Below, in pieces: positions 55,282 through 63,956 of a stretch of DNA of 64,000 nt. Both the position numbers and the translations under genes were made by a program. This stretch comes from CAZVEE01 sp964625525. Its GTDB lineage: Bacteria > Pseudomonadota > Alphaproteobacteria > JAJFIK01. Position 1 is the first letter of the stretch. Each line of letters opens with the position of its first letter. Under the pieces are notes generated by a model. The model was given only the letters and a program-made list of their open reading frames with translations. It did not search any database and was not told the origin of the DNA. The stretch lies in assembly GCA_964625525.1 (NCBI GenBank), contig CAZVEE010000003.1:16338-80337 (forward strand), written 5' to 3'.

Positions 55282-56261
55282 GGGCCTGTTTCCCTCGTGA
55301 CGGCGATACCGGCGGGCAGGCGCCGGCGCGCAGTGAGTTCCGCCAGCACCGATAAGGCGATTTCCGCCGGTGTGCGCGCGCCGATATCCAGCCCGACCGG
55401 CGCGCTGATGCGGGCGATGGCGGCGCTGTCCCAGCCCGCGGCCCGCAGGCCAGTGCAGCGGCGCTCATGGGTCGCCCGACTGCCTAGCGCCCCCAGATAG
55501 GCGACGTCAGAGCGCAGTGCGTGGGCCAGCGGCCGCTCTTCCTTGTCATGATCATGGAACACCGTCACAAAGCCCGACCAGGCATCCAGCGAGAGCGCGG
55601 CCGTCAACGCGCCCACATGGCCGATCCGGGTCTCAGCCCCGAGGGCCTGCGCCCCCGCCGCCGTGGCCTCATCGCCGGTGAGGGCAATGACTTCATATTC
55701 GAGCGCCAGGGCAAAGCGGCACAGAGCCTCTAAAATTGGTCCATCGCCAGCGACAATCAGGCGCCAGGGCGGCTCCAGGGGTTTCAGATAGGCCGGTTCG
55801 GGCACCGGCGCGCCGTCTTCGCTGAGCGCGAACAGGGCCGTCCCCTTGCCGATGGCCAGGCGTGAGGGGCGCCGCGCCGCGCGACGATCCAAAAGCCGGC
55901 TCAGCTCCGCGTGCGGTGGGTCGGGCGTGAAAGCGATCGCGATGCGGCTGCCACAGGGGAGGCGCAAGTCAATCGCACTGTCCTCGCCGCCATAGCCCAC
56001 CAGCGCCGGTCGCCGCTCCGCGAGGGCTTGGCGGGCGCGGTCGATAATCGCCTGTTCCACGCAGCCGCCACTCAGAAATCCCAGCGCCGTGCCGGTTTCG
56101 CTGACAACCATCTGGCTGCCCAACGGGCGCGGGCCCGAGCCATCGATCTCCACCAAAGTGGCGAGCGCCACCCGTTCGCCTCGGGTCTGCCAGTCGGCGG
56201 CGGCGTCGAGGACGAAATCCCGGAAAACGGGCTTATGAGAAGCGGGTTTGACGATCTGCAT
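55278..56261 (-). CDS. XdhC/CoxF family molybdenum-cofactor insertion protein
   Basis: A 327-residue protein. The N-terminal XdhC_CoxI domain shows VALATLVEIDGSGPRPLGSQMVVSETGTALGFLSGGCVEQAI (read in parts), with SGGCVE being diagnostic. The C-terminal Rossmann domain covers WRLIVAGDGPILEALCRFA through VFHDHDKEERPLAHAL, AYLGALGSRATHERR and ISAPVGLDIGARTPAEIALSVLAEL, all typical. These proteins bind molybdopterin cofactor, protect it and help sulfurate and insert it into xanthine dehydrogenase-type enzymes. Second gene of the run YqaA-like, xdhC, mocA, beta-propeller. Confidence 0.9.
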   Translation of the reverse strand: MQIVKPASHKPVFRDFVLDAAADWQTRGERVALATLVEIDGSGPRPLGSQMVVSETGTALGFLSGGCVEQAIIDRARQALAERRPALVGYGGEDSAIDLRLPCGSRIAIAFTPDPPHAELSRLLDRRAARRPSRLAIGKGTALFALSEDGAPVPEPAYLKPLEPPWRLIVAGDGPILEALCRFALALEYEVIALTGDEATAAGAQALGAETRIGHVGALTAALSLDAWSGFVTVFHDHDKEERPLAHALRSDVAYLGALGSRATHERRCTGLRAAGWDSAAIARISAPVGLDIGARTPAEIALSVLAELTARRRLPAGIAVTRETGP

Positions 56262-56322
56262 CCTGGCTCACCTCGGCATGGCTGGCGCCTCTGTCAAGCC
56301 AAAGCGCCCGACACGATCAGGG

Positions 56323-57000
56323 TCAGAACAACACCCAGAGCAAAATCAACAAAAAGAACAGCGAAAGCCCCGCCAGCGCGATTTTGCCTTGATTGCTCTC
56401 CAGCAGACGCTGGGCCGGCCGCCCCAATTCAGAAATGATCACGGCGAGACCAAAGTATCGTGTCGCCCGCGACAACGTCACCACCACCAGAAACGGCAGG
56501 AAGGGCATATTCAGCACTCCTGCGGCCGTCGTCACCAGTTGGTAGGGGACGGGCATGATGCCGAGCAAGTAGAGCGCGACAAAGCCGCCATTGTTCACGC
56601 GCTCTTCAAGCTGCGCGAATTCCGCCCCCAGATCGCCTTGCTCCAGCAGGGGTGTAATAAGGGTCTGAAAAGCCAGCGACCCGAGCAAATACATGGTGGC
56701 CGCGCCAGCGACACTGCCCAGCAGCAGCATGGCGGCGAGCAGATAGGCCTGTTTGCGCCGCGCGACCATGACCGCGATCAACAGCGGTTCCACCGCATAA
56801 AAGATAATCGTATTCTCCAAAAACGAGAGTACTGCCACCCAATGGGGCATGTAAGGCGACGCCATGATCCGCCGCATGGCGCCGTGCAGGATGCCGTCGT
56901 GCTTCTCGCGCTCCCCGCCGGGTTTGGCGGGATCGACGTCTCGGGGGGCGTCACCGTTCGATTCGCGATGGTTTTCGCGGTCTGGTTCCTGCTCACGCAT
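56323..57000 (-). CDS. YqaA/DedA-like (VTT domain) membrane protein
   Basis: A 225-residue membrane protein. The first 40 residues are charged and probably cytoplasmic, then about five hydrophobic segments follow (PHWVAVLSFLENTIIFYAVEPLLIAVM, YLLAAMLLLGSVAGAATMYLLG, GGFVALYLLGIMPVPYQLVTTAAGVLNMPFLPFLVVVTLSRATRYF, all read in parts). P-V-P-Y-Q and the G-x-x-x-M-P-F-x-x-F pattern are typical of the YqaA branch of the SNARE-associated/VTT family. Proposed roles are in lipid or membrane homeostasis. GGGGGA six bases before ATG 57000 supports this start. It lies 61 bp ahead of xdhC and may lead that operon. Divergent from moaA. Confidence 0.8.
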   Translation of the reverse strand: MREQEPDRENHRESNGDAPRDVDPAKPGGEREKHDGILHGAMRRIMASPYMPHWVAVLSFLENTIIFYAVEPLLIAVMVARRKQAYLLAAMLLLGSVAGAATMYLLGSLAFQTLITPLLEQGDLGAEFAQLEERVNNGGFVALYLLGIMPVPYQLVTTAAGVLNMPFLPFLVVVTLSRATRYFGLAVIISELGRPAQRLLESNQGKIALAGLSLFFLLILLWVLF

Positions 57001-57114
57001 GTTCTATCCCCCACGCCGGGGAGCCATCTTCACCCACCCGTCCCCTAATGCCATATAAGATCACAAAGCGCTGAGTCAGTCAGCGACCGGACAGATCAGG
57101 GTGGAGACCGACAG

Positions 57115-58140
57115 GTGAGGCTCAGCCAAGACAAGCACGGCGGGCGCGGACCGCTTATCGATCCCTTTCAGCGGGCGGTCACCTATGTGCGTTTGTCCGT
57201 CACGGATCGCTGTGACTTCCGCTGCGTCTACTGCATGGCCGAGAACATGACGTTCCTGCCCAAGTCGGATCTGTTGAGCTATGACGAGTTGGACCGACTG
57301 TGCGCGGCTTTTGTCGCACGGGGCGTGCGCAAACTGCGGATCACGGGCGGTGAGCCGCTGGTGCGCCGCGGGATTATGGAGCTGTTCGCCAAACTCGCGC
57401 GGCATCTGGAGACCGGTGCGTTGGAGGAACTGACGCTGACCACCAATGGCAGTCAGCTCGCGCGTCATGCGGCGGATTTGGCCGCCCTCGGCGTGCGCCG
57501 CGTCAATGTCTCCCTGGACACACGCGATCCGGAGCGCTTTGCCGCTGTCACCCGCTGGGGCCGGCTTGAGCAAGTGCTCGACGGCATCGCGGCTGCGCGT
57601 GCGGCGGGGCTCAGCGTTAAGATCAATATGGTGGCGCTGAACCGCTTCGCCGATGAGATTGAACCCATGCTGCGCTGGGCCCATGGGGAGGGGATGGACC
57701 TGACCCTCATCGAAACCATGCCCATGGGGCCCGTTGAAGGCGAGCGGATCGATGACTTTCTGCCTCTCTCTCACATTCGCGCGGATTTGAGCTCTCGGTT
57801 CACATTGCGCGACTTAGCCAAGCGCACGGGGGGGCCGGCGCGTTATGTGGCGGTGGAGGAGACCGGAGGCACGCTCGGCTTTATTACGCCGCTCACGCAT
57901 AATTTCTGCGAATCCTGCAACCGGGTGCGCGTGACCTGCACCGGCCAGCTCTATATGTGTCTGGGCCAGGACGATCACGCGGATCTGCGGGCGGCGCTGC
58001 GGGCGAGCGGCACGGACGAACCGCTCCATGCCGCTCTTGATGAGGCCATCGGGCGCAAACCCAAAGGCCATGACTTTGTCATTGAGCGTGACGCCGAACG
58101 CTCCGGTACCCGCCGTCACATGTCTGTCACCGGTGGCTGA
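57115..58140 (+). CDS. moaA: GTP 3',8-cyclase MoaA (molybdenum cofactor biosynthesis)
   Basis: A 341-residue radical-SAM enzyme for the first step of molybdopterin synthesis. The radical-SAM cluster is CDFRCVYC (Cys33, Cys37, Cys40). The second 4Fe-4S site shows CESCNRVRVTCTGQLYMC, about residues 265-282. RITGGEPLVRRG, LTTNGSQLA, VNVSLDTRDPERFAAVTR and the C-terminal Gly-Gly (SVTGG) are all conserved. GTG start with GGAGACC upstream. No moaC, moaE or moeA follow, so the pathway is scattered, but MocA- and XdhC-like genes lie just upstream on the other strand. Confidence 0.95.
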   Translation: MRLSQDKHGGRGPLIDPFQRAVTYVRLSVTDRCDFRCVYCMAENMTFLPKSDLLSYDELDRLCAAFVARGVRKLRITGGEPLVRRGIMELFAKLARHLETGALEELTLTTNGSQLARHAADLAALGVRRVNVSLDTRDPERFAAVTRWGRLEQVLDGIAAARAAGLSVKINMVALNRFADEIEPMLRWAHGEGMDLTLIETMPMGPVEGERIDDFLPLSHIRADLSSRFTLRDLAKRTGGPARYVAVEETGGTLGFITPLTHNFCESCNRVRVTCTGQLYMCLGQDDHADLRAALRASGTDEPLHAALDEAIGRKPKGHDFVIERDAERSGTRRHMSVTGG

Positions 58141-58149
58141 GGCAGCGTG

Positions 58150-59562
58150 TCAGCGGCCTGCGACGTTGAAATTCGTCCGGAACAGATTGGCCGGATCAAG
58201 GCGCCCTTTGAGCGCCCGTAGACGATCCAGATGCGGACCATAGGCGCTTGCGGTCTCGGCGTCATCTCCGTCCGGAATGAAGTTGACATAGCGGCTGCCC
58301 ATGGCGTGGGGAGTCAGCGCATCATAAAGCCCGCGCGCCCACCCAACACAGACTGTGTCAGCCGCCGGATCCTGCCAACGGGTATGGATGTTCACCACGA
58401 AATGCGGCGCCCGGTTTGACCATGCGGTCTCGGCCAGAGCCGGGCGGCTCGCCGCGCCATCGATTTGACCGATGAAAATTTCGCACTCTTCCGTTGGAAG
58501 AGTATAAACGCCGTCCGCCATGCGCTGAATGGCATCGGGCGTCAGGCTCGCCAGATCGTGGCTCTTCCAGTAGTTCCGCGCGCCCTCGCCCTGGAGCGGG
58601 TCAAAGGCCTGTTGCCAGGCGGTAAAGGGCATGCGGTCCAGGGCGGTGGCAATGGGCGAGCCCAGGCCTGTCAAGGCGGCCGTGGCTTGCGGGCCGTGCT
58701 CAGGAGAGCCCACATAGCACACGGCTAACACCAAGACTTCACGCCCGTGCCAGGTGGGATCGAGAAACGGCAGTGGCGGAGCTTTGCGCAGCACCGCCCA
58801 ACAGCTCAAGGCTTCCGGCGCCTGCGGCATCAACTGGCCATAATCGGTAAGCACGGACGCGGCATGGGCGGCGTCATGCAGGATCATGCCCGCATAGACC
58901 TCCGGTCCCAGCGGATGCAGAGCGAAAGTGAATTCCGTCACGATACCGAAATTCCCGCCGCCCCCGCGCAGGCCCCAGAATAGCTCCGGATTTTCCGTCG
59001 CGCTGGCGGTGACAACCGCACCATTGGCCGTGACGACCCGGGCGGCGCGCAAACTGTCGATGGTCAGGCCGAGAGAGCGGGTGGTCCAGCCGAAACCACC
59101 GCCAAGGGTCAGACCCGCGATCCCGGTCGTGGAATTGATCCCGGTGGGAACGGTCAGTCCATGGGCCTGGGTCGCGGCATCCACCATGGCCAGGGTCGCG
59201 CCGGCGCCCACCCGTGCCAGGCGCTCATCCGGGTCCACGGTAACGGCCGTCATGGCGCGCAGATCGATGACAAGCCCGCCGTCGCAAGAGGCCTTGCCGG
59301 CGATGTTATGCCCGCCCGCGCGCACCGCAAGCATCAAACCTTGATCAAGGGCGAAGCCCACGGCGGCGGCGACTTGAGTTTCGGTTTCGACACGGAGGAT
59401 CGCGCCAGGGCGCCGGTCAATCATGGCGTTCCAAAGCGCGCGGCTGGCGTCATAGTCGGGGGCGCCCGGCAGTATTGCCGGAGCGCCGGTGGCGCTTTCA
59501 AGCGCGGTTTGGGTGAAGGCGACCGTGCTGCCGTCAAGGCGGCGCAGATGGGTTGTGGTCAT
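58150..59562 (-). CDS. FAD-linked oxidoreductase with berberine-bridge-like C-terminus
   Basis: A 470-residue flavoenzyme of the PCMH/VAO fold. The FAD-binding loop AVRAGGHNIAG carries His85, the usual 8-alpha covalent attachment site. GGLVIDLRAMTAVTVDP and GIAGLTLGGGFGWTTRSLGLTIDSL follow; the second Cys of bicovalent family members is absent here, so attachment is probably through His only. GLRGGGGNFGIVTEFTF and the BBE tail YVNFIPDG...LRALKGRLDPANLFRTNFNV complete the family plan. Such enzymes oxidise sugars, alcohols or alkaloid-like compounds; the substrate is unknown. It is divergent from an AraC regulator, its likely controller, and meets moaA tail to tail with a 9-bp gap. Confidence 0.87.
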   Translation of the reverse strand: MTTTHLRRLDGSTVAFTQTALESATGAPAILPGAPDYDASRALWNAMIDRRPGAILRVETETQVAAAVGFALDQGLMLAVRAGGHNIAGKASCDGGLVIDLRAMTAVTVDPDERLARVGAGATLAMVDAATQAHGLTVPTGINSTTGIAGLTLGGGFGWTTRSLGLTIDSLRAARVVTANGAVVTASATENPELFWGLRGGGGNFGIVTEFTFALHPLGPEVYAGMILHDAAHAASVLTDYGQLMPQAPEALSCWAVLRKAPPLPFLDPTWHGREVLVLAVCYVGSPEHGPQATAALTGLGSPIATALDRMPFTAWQQAFDPLQGEGARNYWKSHDLASLTPDAIQRMADGVYTLPTEECEIFIGQIDGAASRPALAETAWSNRAPHFVVNIHTRWQDPAADTVCVGWARGLYDALTPHAMGSRYVNFIPDGDDAETASAYGPHLDRLRALKGRLDPANLFRTNFNVAGR

Positions 59563-59715
59563 GGCGTTTCCTGTCCGTGACGGGTGATCTCAGGGCTCTC
59601 ACGATTGCAGCACAGGGGGGAAGCGGGAATACTGCGCCGTCCAAAAGGTATGCCCGATCGTCCTTGGCGGAAGGCGTTGTGAGGCGGGCACAGTGGGGCA
59701 GGAGGCCGGTGAGGG

Positions 59716-60771
59716 ATGGATGTGCTCTCGGAGGTGCTGAGCGCGGTGCGGTTGACCTCGGCGTTTTACTTCGAGGTGCGCGCGCGTGAGCCCTGGGCGA
59801 CGCTGACCCCGGCCATGACCAATATCGGCCATGTGGTCATGCCCCAAGCAGAGCACGTGATCCCCTTCCATGTGATGATGGAGGGCAGCGCCTGGGCCTG
59901 GCCTGAAGAGCTGGGGCTGGAGCCGGGGCATCTGGAGGCCGGCGATGTGATCATGATGTCCCATGGTCACAGCCACCTCATGGCGTCTTCCGATACCCTG
60001 CCGCAGGTGCCCACGGTGGATACACGCGTTTATCAGGAAGCGGCCGCCAGCAAGGCGCCTTACACCTCGGTGTCGATCGGCGGGGCGGGAACGCCGGCGC
60101 GCTTTGTGTGCGGCTATTTGGGCTGTGACGTGCGGCCCTTCAATCCGCTGTTGAGCGCGCTGCCTGAGATGATGGTGATCAAACCGGGTGACCAGGGGCG
60201 GGCGCTCCTGCAAACGCTCATCCAGGCGGCGCTGGGGGAAGAAGAAAACACCATGGCGGGCAGCGGGACGATCCTGACCAAACTCAGCGAGTTGATGGTG
60301 GTACAGGCGCTGCGCCTCTACATTGACAAACTGCCGGCGGGGCAGACGGGCTGGCTCGCGGGGCTGCGCGATCCTCAGGTGGGAGCCGTGCTGTGGCAGA
60401 TCCACAACCACCCGGCCGAGCCTTGGACGCTGCAAAGCCTGGCGGAAGCGGCCGGTATGTCCCGCTCCAAACTCGCCGAGCGCTTTGCCGTGTATACGGG
60501 CCAGCCGCCCATGCAGTATCTCACCCGCTGGCGCATGCAACTCGCCGCCCGCCGGCTTGAGGCGCACGGGGCGAGCCTGGGGCAGGTGGCCGAGGCTGTC
60601 GGCTATGCCTCGGAGGCGGCGTTTCAGCGGGCCTTCAAGAAGCATGTGGGCGAGACGCCGGGCGCCTGGCGGCGCGGGCGGACTGGCGGCGCTGCGGCAA
60701 AACACCGGAGCGGATTTGATGGCAGCAAGGGTAATGATCCTGGCTTTGCGGGGCCAAATACGGGACATTAA
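59716..60771 (+). CDS. AraC-family regulator with cupin N-terminal domain
   Basis: A 351-residue transcription factor. The N-terminal half is a cupin_6/AraC ligand-binding domain with HVIPFHVMMEGSAWAWP and LEAGDVIMMSHGHSHLM, of the type often regulating small-molecule oxidoreductases. The C-terminal half has the two AraC helix-turn-helix units: WTLQSLAEAAGMSRSKLAERFAVYTGQPPMQYLTRWRMQLAARRL and VAEAVGYASEAAFQRAFKKHVGETPGAWRR (read in parts). The divergent oxidoreductase gene shares a 153-bp intergenic region with it, the expected control site. The C-terminal 30 residues after the domain are not conserved in type. Confidence 0.9.
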   Translation: MDVLSEVLSAVRLTSAFYFEVRAREPWATLTPAMTNIGHVVMPQAEHVIPFHVMMEGSAWAWPEELGLEPGHLEAGDVIMMSHGHSHLMASSDTLPQVPTVDTRVYQEAAASKAPYTSVSIGGAGTPARFVCGYLGCDVRPFNPLLSALPEMMVIKPGDQGRALLQTLIQAALGEEENTMAGSGTILTKLSELMVVQALRLYIDKLPAGQTGWLAGLRDPQVGAVLWQIHNHPAEPWTLQSLAEAAGMSRSKLAERFAVYTGQPPMQYLTRWRMQLAARRLEAHGASLGQVAEAVGYASEAAFQRAFKKHVGETPGAWRRGRTGGAAAKHRSGFDGSKGNDPGFAGPNTGH

Positions 60772-60810
60772 CACTTGTCTCGCGCGATCTTGCCGAAAAG
60801 GGGGCCGATC

Positions 60811-62364
60811 ATGACGCGATCTGCACGAATGCCGACCAGCCAAGCCATGGGGCGCGGGCGCATGGCCCGCTTAGCGCTCTGGTCCGCCTGCCTGTTGCTG
60901 GGGCTGGCGGGTCTCGTGGCGTCCTTCTGGCCCGCTGGCGGTCAGGCCCAGGGTAGTGCGCCAAGCGCCGTGGTCTTGCGGATCGATGGGGTGATTGGTC
61001 CGGCGGTGGCCGATTACATCACCGATGGCTTGCGCGACGCGGCGCTTCAGCATGATCTGGCGATCCTGGAGATCTATACGCCCGGCGGCCTCGACACGAG
61101 CACGCGCGTGATCAACGACGCCATTCTCAACGGTCCGATCCCCGTGGTGGGCTATGTGAGCCCGTCCGGCGCGCGGGCCGCCAGCGCCGGCACGTTCATT
61201 ATGTACGCCACCCATGTGGCCGCCATGGCGCCCAGCACCAATCTCGGCGCCGCCACACCGATTCAGCTCGGCGCGGCGGACGAGACCGGCGGCCGGGATC
61301 CGCGCGCGCGCCTCGCTCGCGAGGCCGCCGACGCGGTGGACAGCGCCTTGGGCAGCGATGAGCCTGCCGAGGGCGAGGCGCCGACGTCCGACACAGCCGA
61401 CGACAGTGCCAATGGGTTCGGACAGACCCCCGGCACGGCGCCCCAGGACGAGGCCGGGCAACCAACGGATGCCAACCAGGACGCGCTGGCCCGCAAAGTC
61501 GTCAATGATGCCGCCGCGTATATTCGCGGGCTCGCCGAGCTTCGTGGACGCAATGCCGAATGGGCCGAGCAGGCCGTGCGCGAAGGCGTGAGCCTGTCCT
61601 CCAGCGAGGCGCTTGAGCTCAATGTGATCGACCTCATCGCGGAAGATCTGCCCGATCTGCTGGCCCAGATCGACGGACGGACGGTGCAGGTGGCGGGCCG
61701 GGGCGATGTGACCCTCGCCACCGAGGGGATGACCGTGACCCGGCAGGAAATGACGGCTATCCAGCGCTTTCTGACCTTCATCACCGATCCCAATATCGCG
61801 TTCATTCTGATGCAATTGGGCGTGCTGGGCCTTATCATTGAACTGTACAATCCCGGGTCGATTTTCCCGGGCGTGGTGGGGCTGATCTGCCTCATTCTCG
61901 GGCTGACGGCGTTGTCGGTGCTGCCGTGGAATGCGGGCGGAGCGGCCCTGCTCGTCATCGGGGTGATATTCATGGGGCTGGAGTTTTTCGTGGCCTCGGG
62001 AGGGATCTTGGCCGTGTTCGGAGTCATTGCCTTCGGTGTGGGCGCCTTTTTCCTATTCGATGCGGATGTGCCGGGTCTGCGCATTTCGCTACCGGTGATC
62101 CTCATCAGCACCGGCGTCATGGCCGTGCTGACTTTCATCGCCGTGGGCATTGGCCTGGCGGCGCAGCGGCGCGAGGTGGTGACCGGGGCTGAAGCCTTGA
62201 TCGGCCAGACCGGCACGGTGACGGACTGGAATGGGCTGGAAGGCTACATCTTCATCGAAAGCGAAAACTGGCGGGCGCGCAGCACCGTGCCCCTTGAGCG
62301 TGGCCAGCGTGTGCGGGCCGTGAAGATTGAGGGACTGATCATCTGGGTCGAACCAGCGGCCTGA
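60811..62364 (+). CDS. NfeD1b-type membrane serine protease (ClpP-like plus NfeD domain)
   Basis: A 517-residue membrane protein. An N-terminal signal anchor (LALWSACLLLGLAGLVASFW) is followed by a ClpP-like domain with VLRIDGVIGPAVADYITDGL, EIYTPGGLDTSTRV, and the catalytic Ser125 in SPSGARAASAGTFIMY. The catalytic-type Lys is about 228 in ARKVVNDAAAYIRGLAELRGRN. An acidic insert of about 60 residues (DEPAEGEAPTSDTADD) interrupts the protease domain. Then come four hydrophobic helices (about 330-450) and a C-terminal OB-fold NfeD domain (GQTGTVTDWNGLEGYIFIESENWRARS). ATG 60811 has AAAGGGGG upstream. The slipin gene follows 17 bp downstream, the classical partner arrangement. Confidence 0.93.
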   Translation: MTRSARMPTSQAMGRGRMARLALWSACLLLGLAGLVASFWPAGGQAQGSAPSAVVLRIDGVIGPAVADYITDGLRDAALQHDLAILEIYTPGGLDTSTRVINDAILNGPIPVVGYVSPSGARAASAGTFIMYATHVAAMAPSTNLGAATPIQLGAADETGGRDPRARLAREAADAVDSALGSDEPAEGEAPTSDTADDSANGFGQTPGTAPQDEAGQPTDANQDALARKVVNDAAAYIRGLAELRGRNAEWAEQAVREGVSLSSSEALELNVIDLIAEDLPDLLAQIDGRTVQVAGRGDVTLATEGMTVTRQEMTAIQRFLTFITDPNIAFILMQLGVLGLIIELYNPGSIFPGVVGLICLILGLTALSVLPWNAGGAALLVIGVIFMGLEFFVASGGILAVFGVIAFGVGAFFLFDADVPGLRISLPVILISTGVMAVLTFIAVGIGLAAQRREVVTGAEALIGQTGTVTDWNGLEGYIFIESENWRARSTVPLERGQRVRAVKIEGLIIWVEPAA

Positions 62365-62381
62365 GCAAACGGGGAACCGTC

Positions 62382-63143
62382 ATGGAAGACGCTATCGAAA
62401 ATCTAACCGGCTATATCATTCTCCTGATTGCCGTCTTTGTTCTGTTGTTTCAGATCTTCAAGATCCTGCGTGAATATGAGCGCGCCGTGGTCTTCACTCT
62501 CGGACGTTTCACCAGCGTCAAAGGGCCCGGCCTGATCATCCTGATCCCCTTCATCCAGCAGATGGTGCGGGTGGATACGCGGACCTTCGTGCATGATGTT
62601 CCGTCCCAGGACGTGATCTCCCGCGACAACGTCTCGGTGAAAGTGAACGCGGTGATCTATTACCGGGTCATTGATCCCAACCGCGCCATCAACAATGTGG
62701 AAGACTTCATGGCCGCCACCAGCCAGCTCGCCCAGACGACGCTGCGCTCGGTGCTCGGCAAGCATGATCTTGATGACATGCTGATGGAGCGCGACAAGCT
62801 CAATCACGACATTCAAGCGATCCTGGACTCCCAGACCGAAGCCTGGGGCATCAAGGTCGCTAATGTGGAAATCAAGCATGTGGACATTGACCCGTCCATG
62901 ATCCGCGCCATCGCCAAGCAGGCAGAAGCCGAGCGGGAACGGCGGGCCAAAGTGATCAGCGCGGAAGGTGAAGAGCAGGCGGCTCAAAAGCTGGTGGACG
63001 CGGCCGAGAAAATGTCTCTGCAGCCGGGCGCCATGCAGTTGCGCTACCTTGCGGCCTTGCAGGAGATCGCCAATGACCGCTCCAACACCATCGTGTTCCC
63101 GTTCTCGCCGCAGGACATCACGAACCTGATGAAGCGGCCCTGA
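62382..63143 (+). CDS. Slipin / SPFH (band 7) protein, partner of NfeD
   Basis: A 253-residue prohibitin-like membrane protein. N-terminal anchor ENLTGYIILLIAVFVLLFQIFKILREYERAVVFTLGRF (read in parts), then the SPFH domain (GPGLIILIPFIQQMVRVDTRTFVHDVPSQDVISRDNVSVKVNAVIYYRV, read in parts), a coiled-coil EAERERRAKVISAEGEEQAAQKL, and a C-terminal NTIVFPF end typical of stomatin orthologues. It should form membrane microdomain rings with the adjacent protease, which cuts the hydrophobic C-terminus of such proteins (known for the archaeal PH1510/PH1511 pair). Terminated 34 bp downstream. Confidence 0.94.
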   Translation: MEDAIENLTGYIILLIAVFVLLFQIFKILREYERAVVFTLGRFTSVKGPGLIILIPFIQQMVRVDTRTFVHDVPSQDVISRDNVSVKVNAVIYYRVIDPNRAINNVEDFMAATSQLAQTTLRSVLGKHDLDDMLMERDKLNHDIQAILDSQTEAWGIKVANVEIKHVDIDPSMIRAIAKQAEAERERRAKVISAEGEEQAAQKLVDAAEKMSLQPGAMQLRYLAALQEIANDRSNTIVFPFSPQDITNLMKRP

Positions 63144-63177
63144 GCCTGATCCGTATGCGGATCCTGTGGTAACGCGA

Positions 63178-63205
63178 ACGCGGGGGCTTCGGCTCCCGCG
63201 TTTTT
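63178..63205 (+). terminator. Rho-independent terminator after the slipin gene
   Basis: A 10-bp stem ACGCGGGGGC (63178-63187) with GCTCCCGCGT (63192-63201), one wobble, the stable loop TTCG, and then TTTT. Confidence 0.92.
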
Positions 63206-63211
63206 GCATGC

Positions 63212-63222
63212 GAAGGGGGAAG
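63212..63222 (+). promoter_or_regulatory. Strong ribosome binding site ahead of an interrupted gene
   Basis: GAAGGGGGAAGG lies directly before the GTG at 63225. Such a site makes sense only if translation used to start there, 12 codons ahead of the in-frame TAA at 63261. Confidence 0.6.
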
Positions 63223-63224
63223 GC

Positions 63225-63584
63225 GTGTTGGAGATTGTCTACTGGCTAATGGTCGCCACCTAATTCACCCATGAACTGGACGCCATGCAGCGGCATGAAT
63301 GGCGTGTCCTCCCCGGCTTGCGCAGCCTGCCCGACGAGATGGGGCGCCAGGTGTTCCTTTGGCTGCATGTGCCCTTGTTTTTGCTGGTGTTCCTGTTTTC
63401 GTTGGCTGGCGCGGCCTCGCCCTTCGCCGTGGGGCTGTCCGTGTTCGCCATCATTCATGTGGGGCTGCATGTGCTGTTCCGGACCCACCCGGCTTATGAG
63501 TTCAACAATCCCACATCCTGGGCGCTGATCCTCTTGACTGGGATCTTCGGGGCCGTGCATTTGGGGCTTTGGAGCATGCTTTGA
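63225..63584 (+). pseudogene. Small membrane protein gene with an in-frame stop (HELD-motif family, DUF6713-like)
   Basis: The frame from GTG 63225 reads 12 residues (LEIVYWLMVAT after the start), hits TAA at 63261-63263, and then continues FTHELDAMQRHEWRVLPGL with no shift. The residues on both sides form one hydrophobic N-terminal helix followed by the T-H-E-L-D-A..H-E-W motif as I recall it from small DUF6713-type membrane proteins, so the stop breaks a natural gene. A shorter product of 99 residues from ATG 63285 (MQRHEWRVLPGLRSLPDE...) could still be made, with three hydrophobic helices, but it lacks the first helix and has no good ribosome site. Either a recent pseudogene or a sequencing error. 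Confidence 0.65.
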
Positions 63585-63589
63585 GCTTC

Positions 63590-63928
63590 TCAGCCTTGCC
63601 CGCTTGCTTCCGTGCGCAGCCAAGTCAGAAAATCGGGATTACCCTCATCGCTTGATAGGGGCAGGGCGACAATGCAGGGGGTATCGTAGCTGTGCAGAGT
63701 CCGGACGGTCTCGGTGAGCGCCGCCATGCGGTCCGCCCGGGTCTTGGCGATCAGCACCGTCTCGTTGGCTTCCTCCGCTTTGCCCTCCCACCAATAGACC
63801 GAGGTCATGGCGTCGAGAATATTGACGCAGGCCACCAGCCGTTGTTCCACTAGCGCCCGCGCCAGGCGCGTGGCCTCCTCCCGGTCGCCGGCGGTCATGT
63901 ACACCAATCTGAGATCGCTCACGCCCAT
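63590..63928 (-). CDS. cutA: Divalent-cation tolerance protein CutA
   Basis: A 112-residue protein, the usual CutA1 length. It has the ferredoxin-like pattern LRLVYMTAGDREEATRLARALVEQRLVACVNIL (read in parts), then YWWEGKAEEANETVLIAKT and TLHSYDTPCIVALPLSSDEGNPDFLTWL, all family motifs, including the conserved A-C-V-N and Y-x-x-P-x-I. CutA1 forms a trimer implicated in copper tolerance and signalling; its exact role is unclear. ATG 63928 has an excellent CAGGAGT site, so longer upstream in-frame starts are rejected. Tail to tail with the interrupted membrane gene, 5 bp apart. Confidence 0.93.
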   Translation of the reverse strand: MGVSDLRLVYMTAGDREEATRLARALVEQRLVACVNILDAMTSVYWWEGKAEEANETVLIAKTRADRMAALTETVRTLHSYDTPCIVALPLSSDEGNPDFLTWLRTEASGQG

Positions 63929-63956
63929 ACTCCTGATTGCGCCGGGGCTCTCGGTC

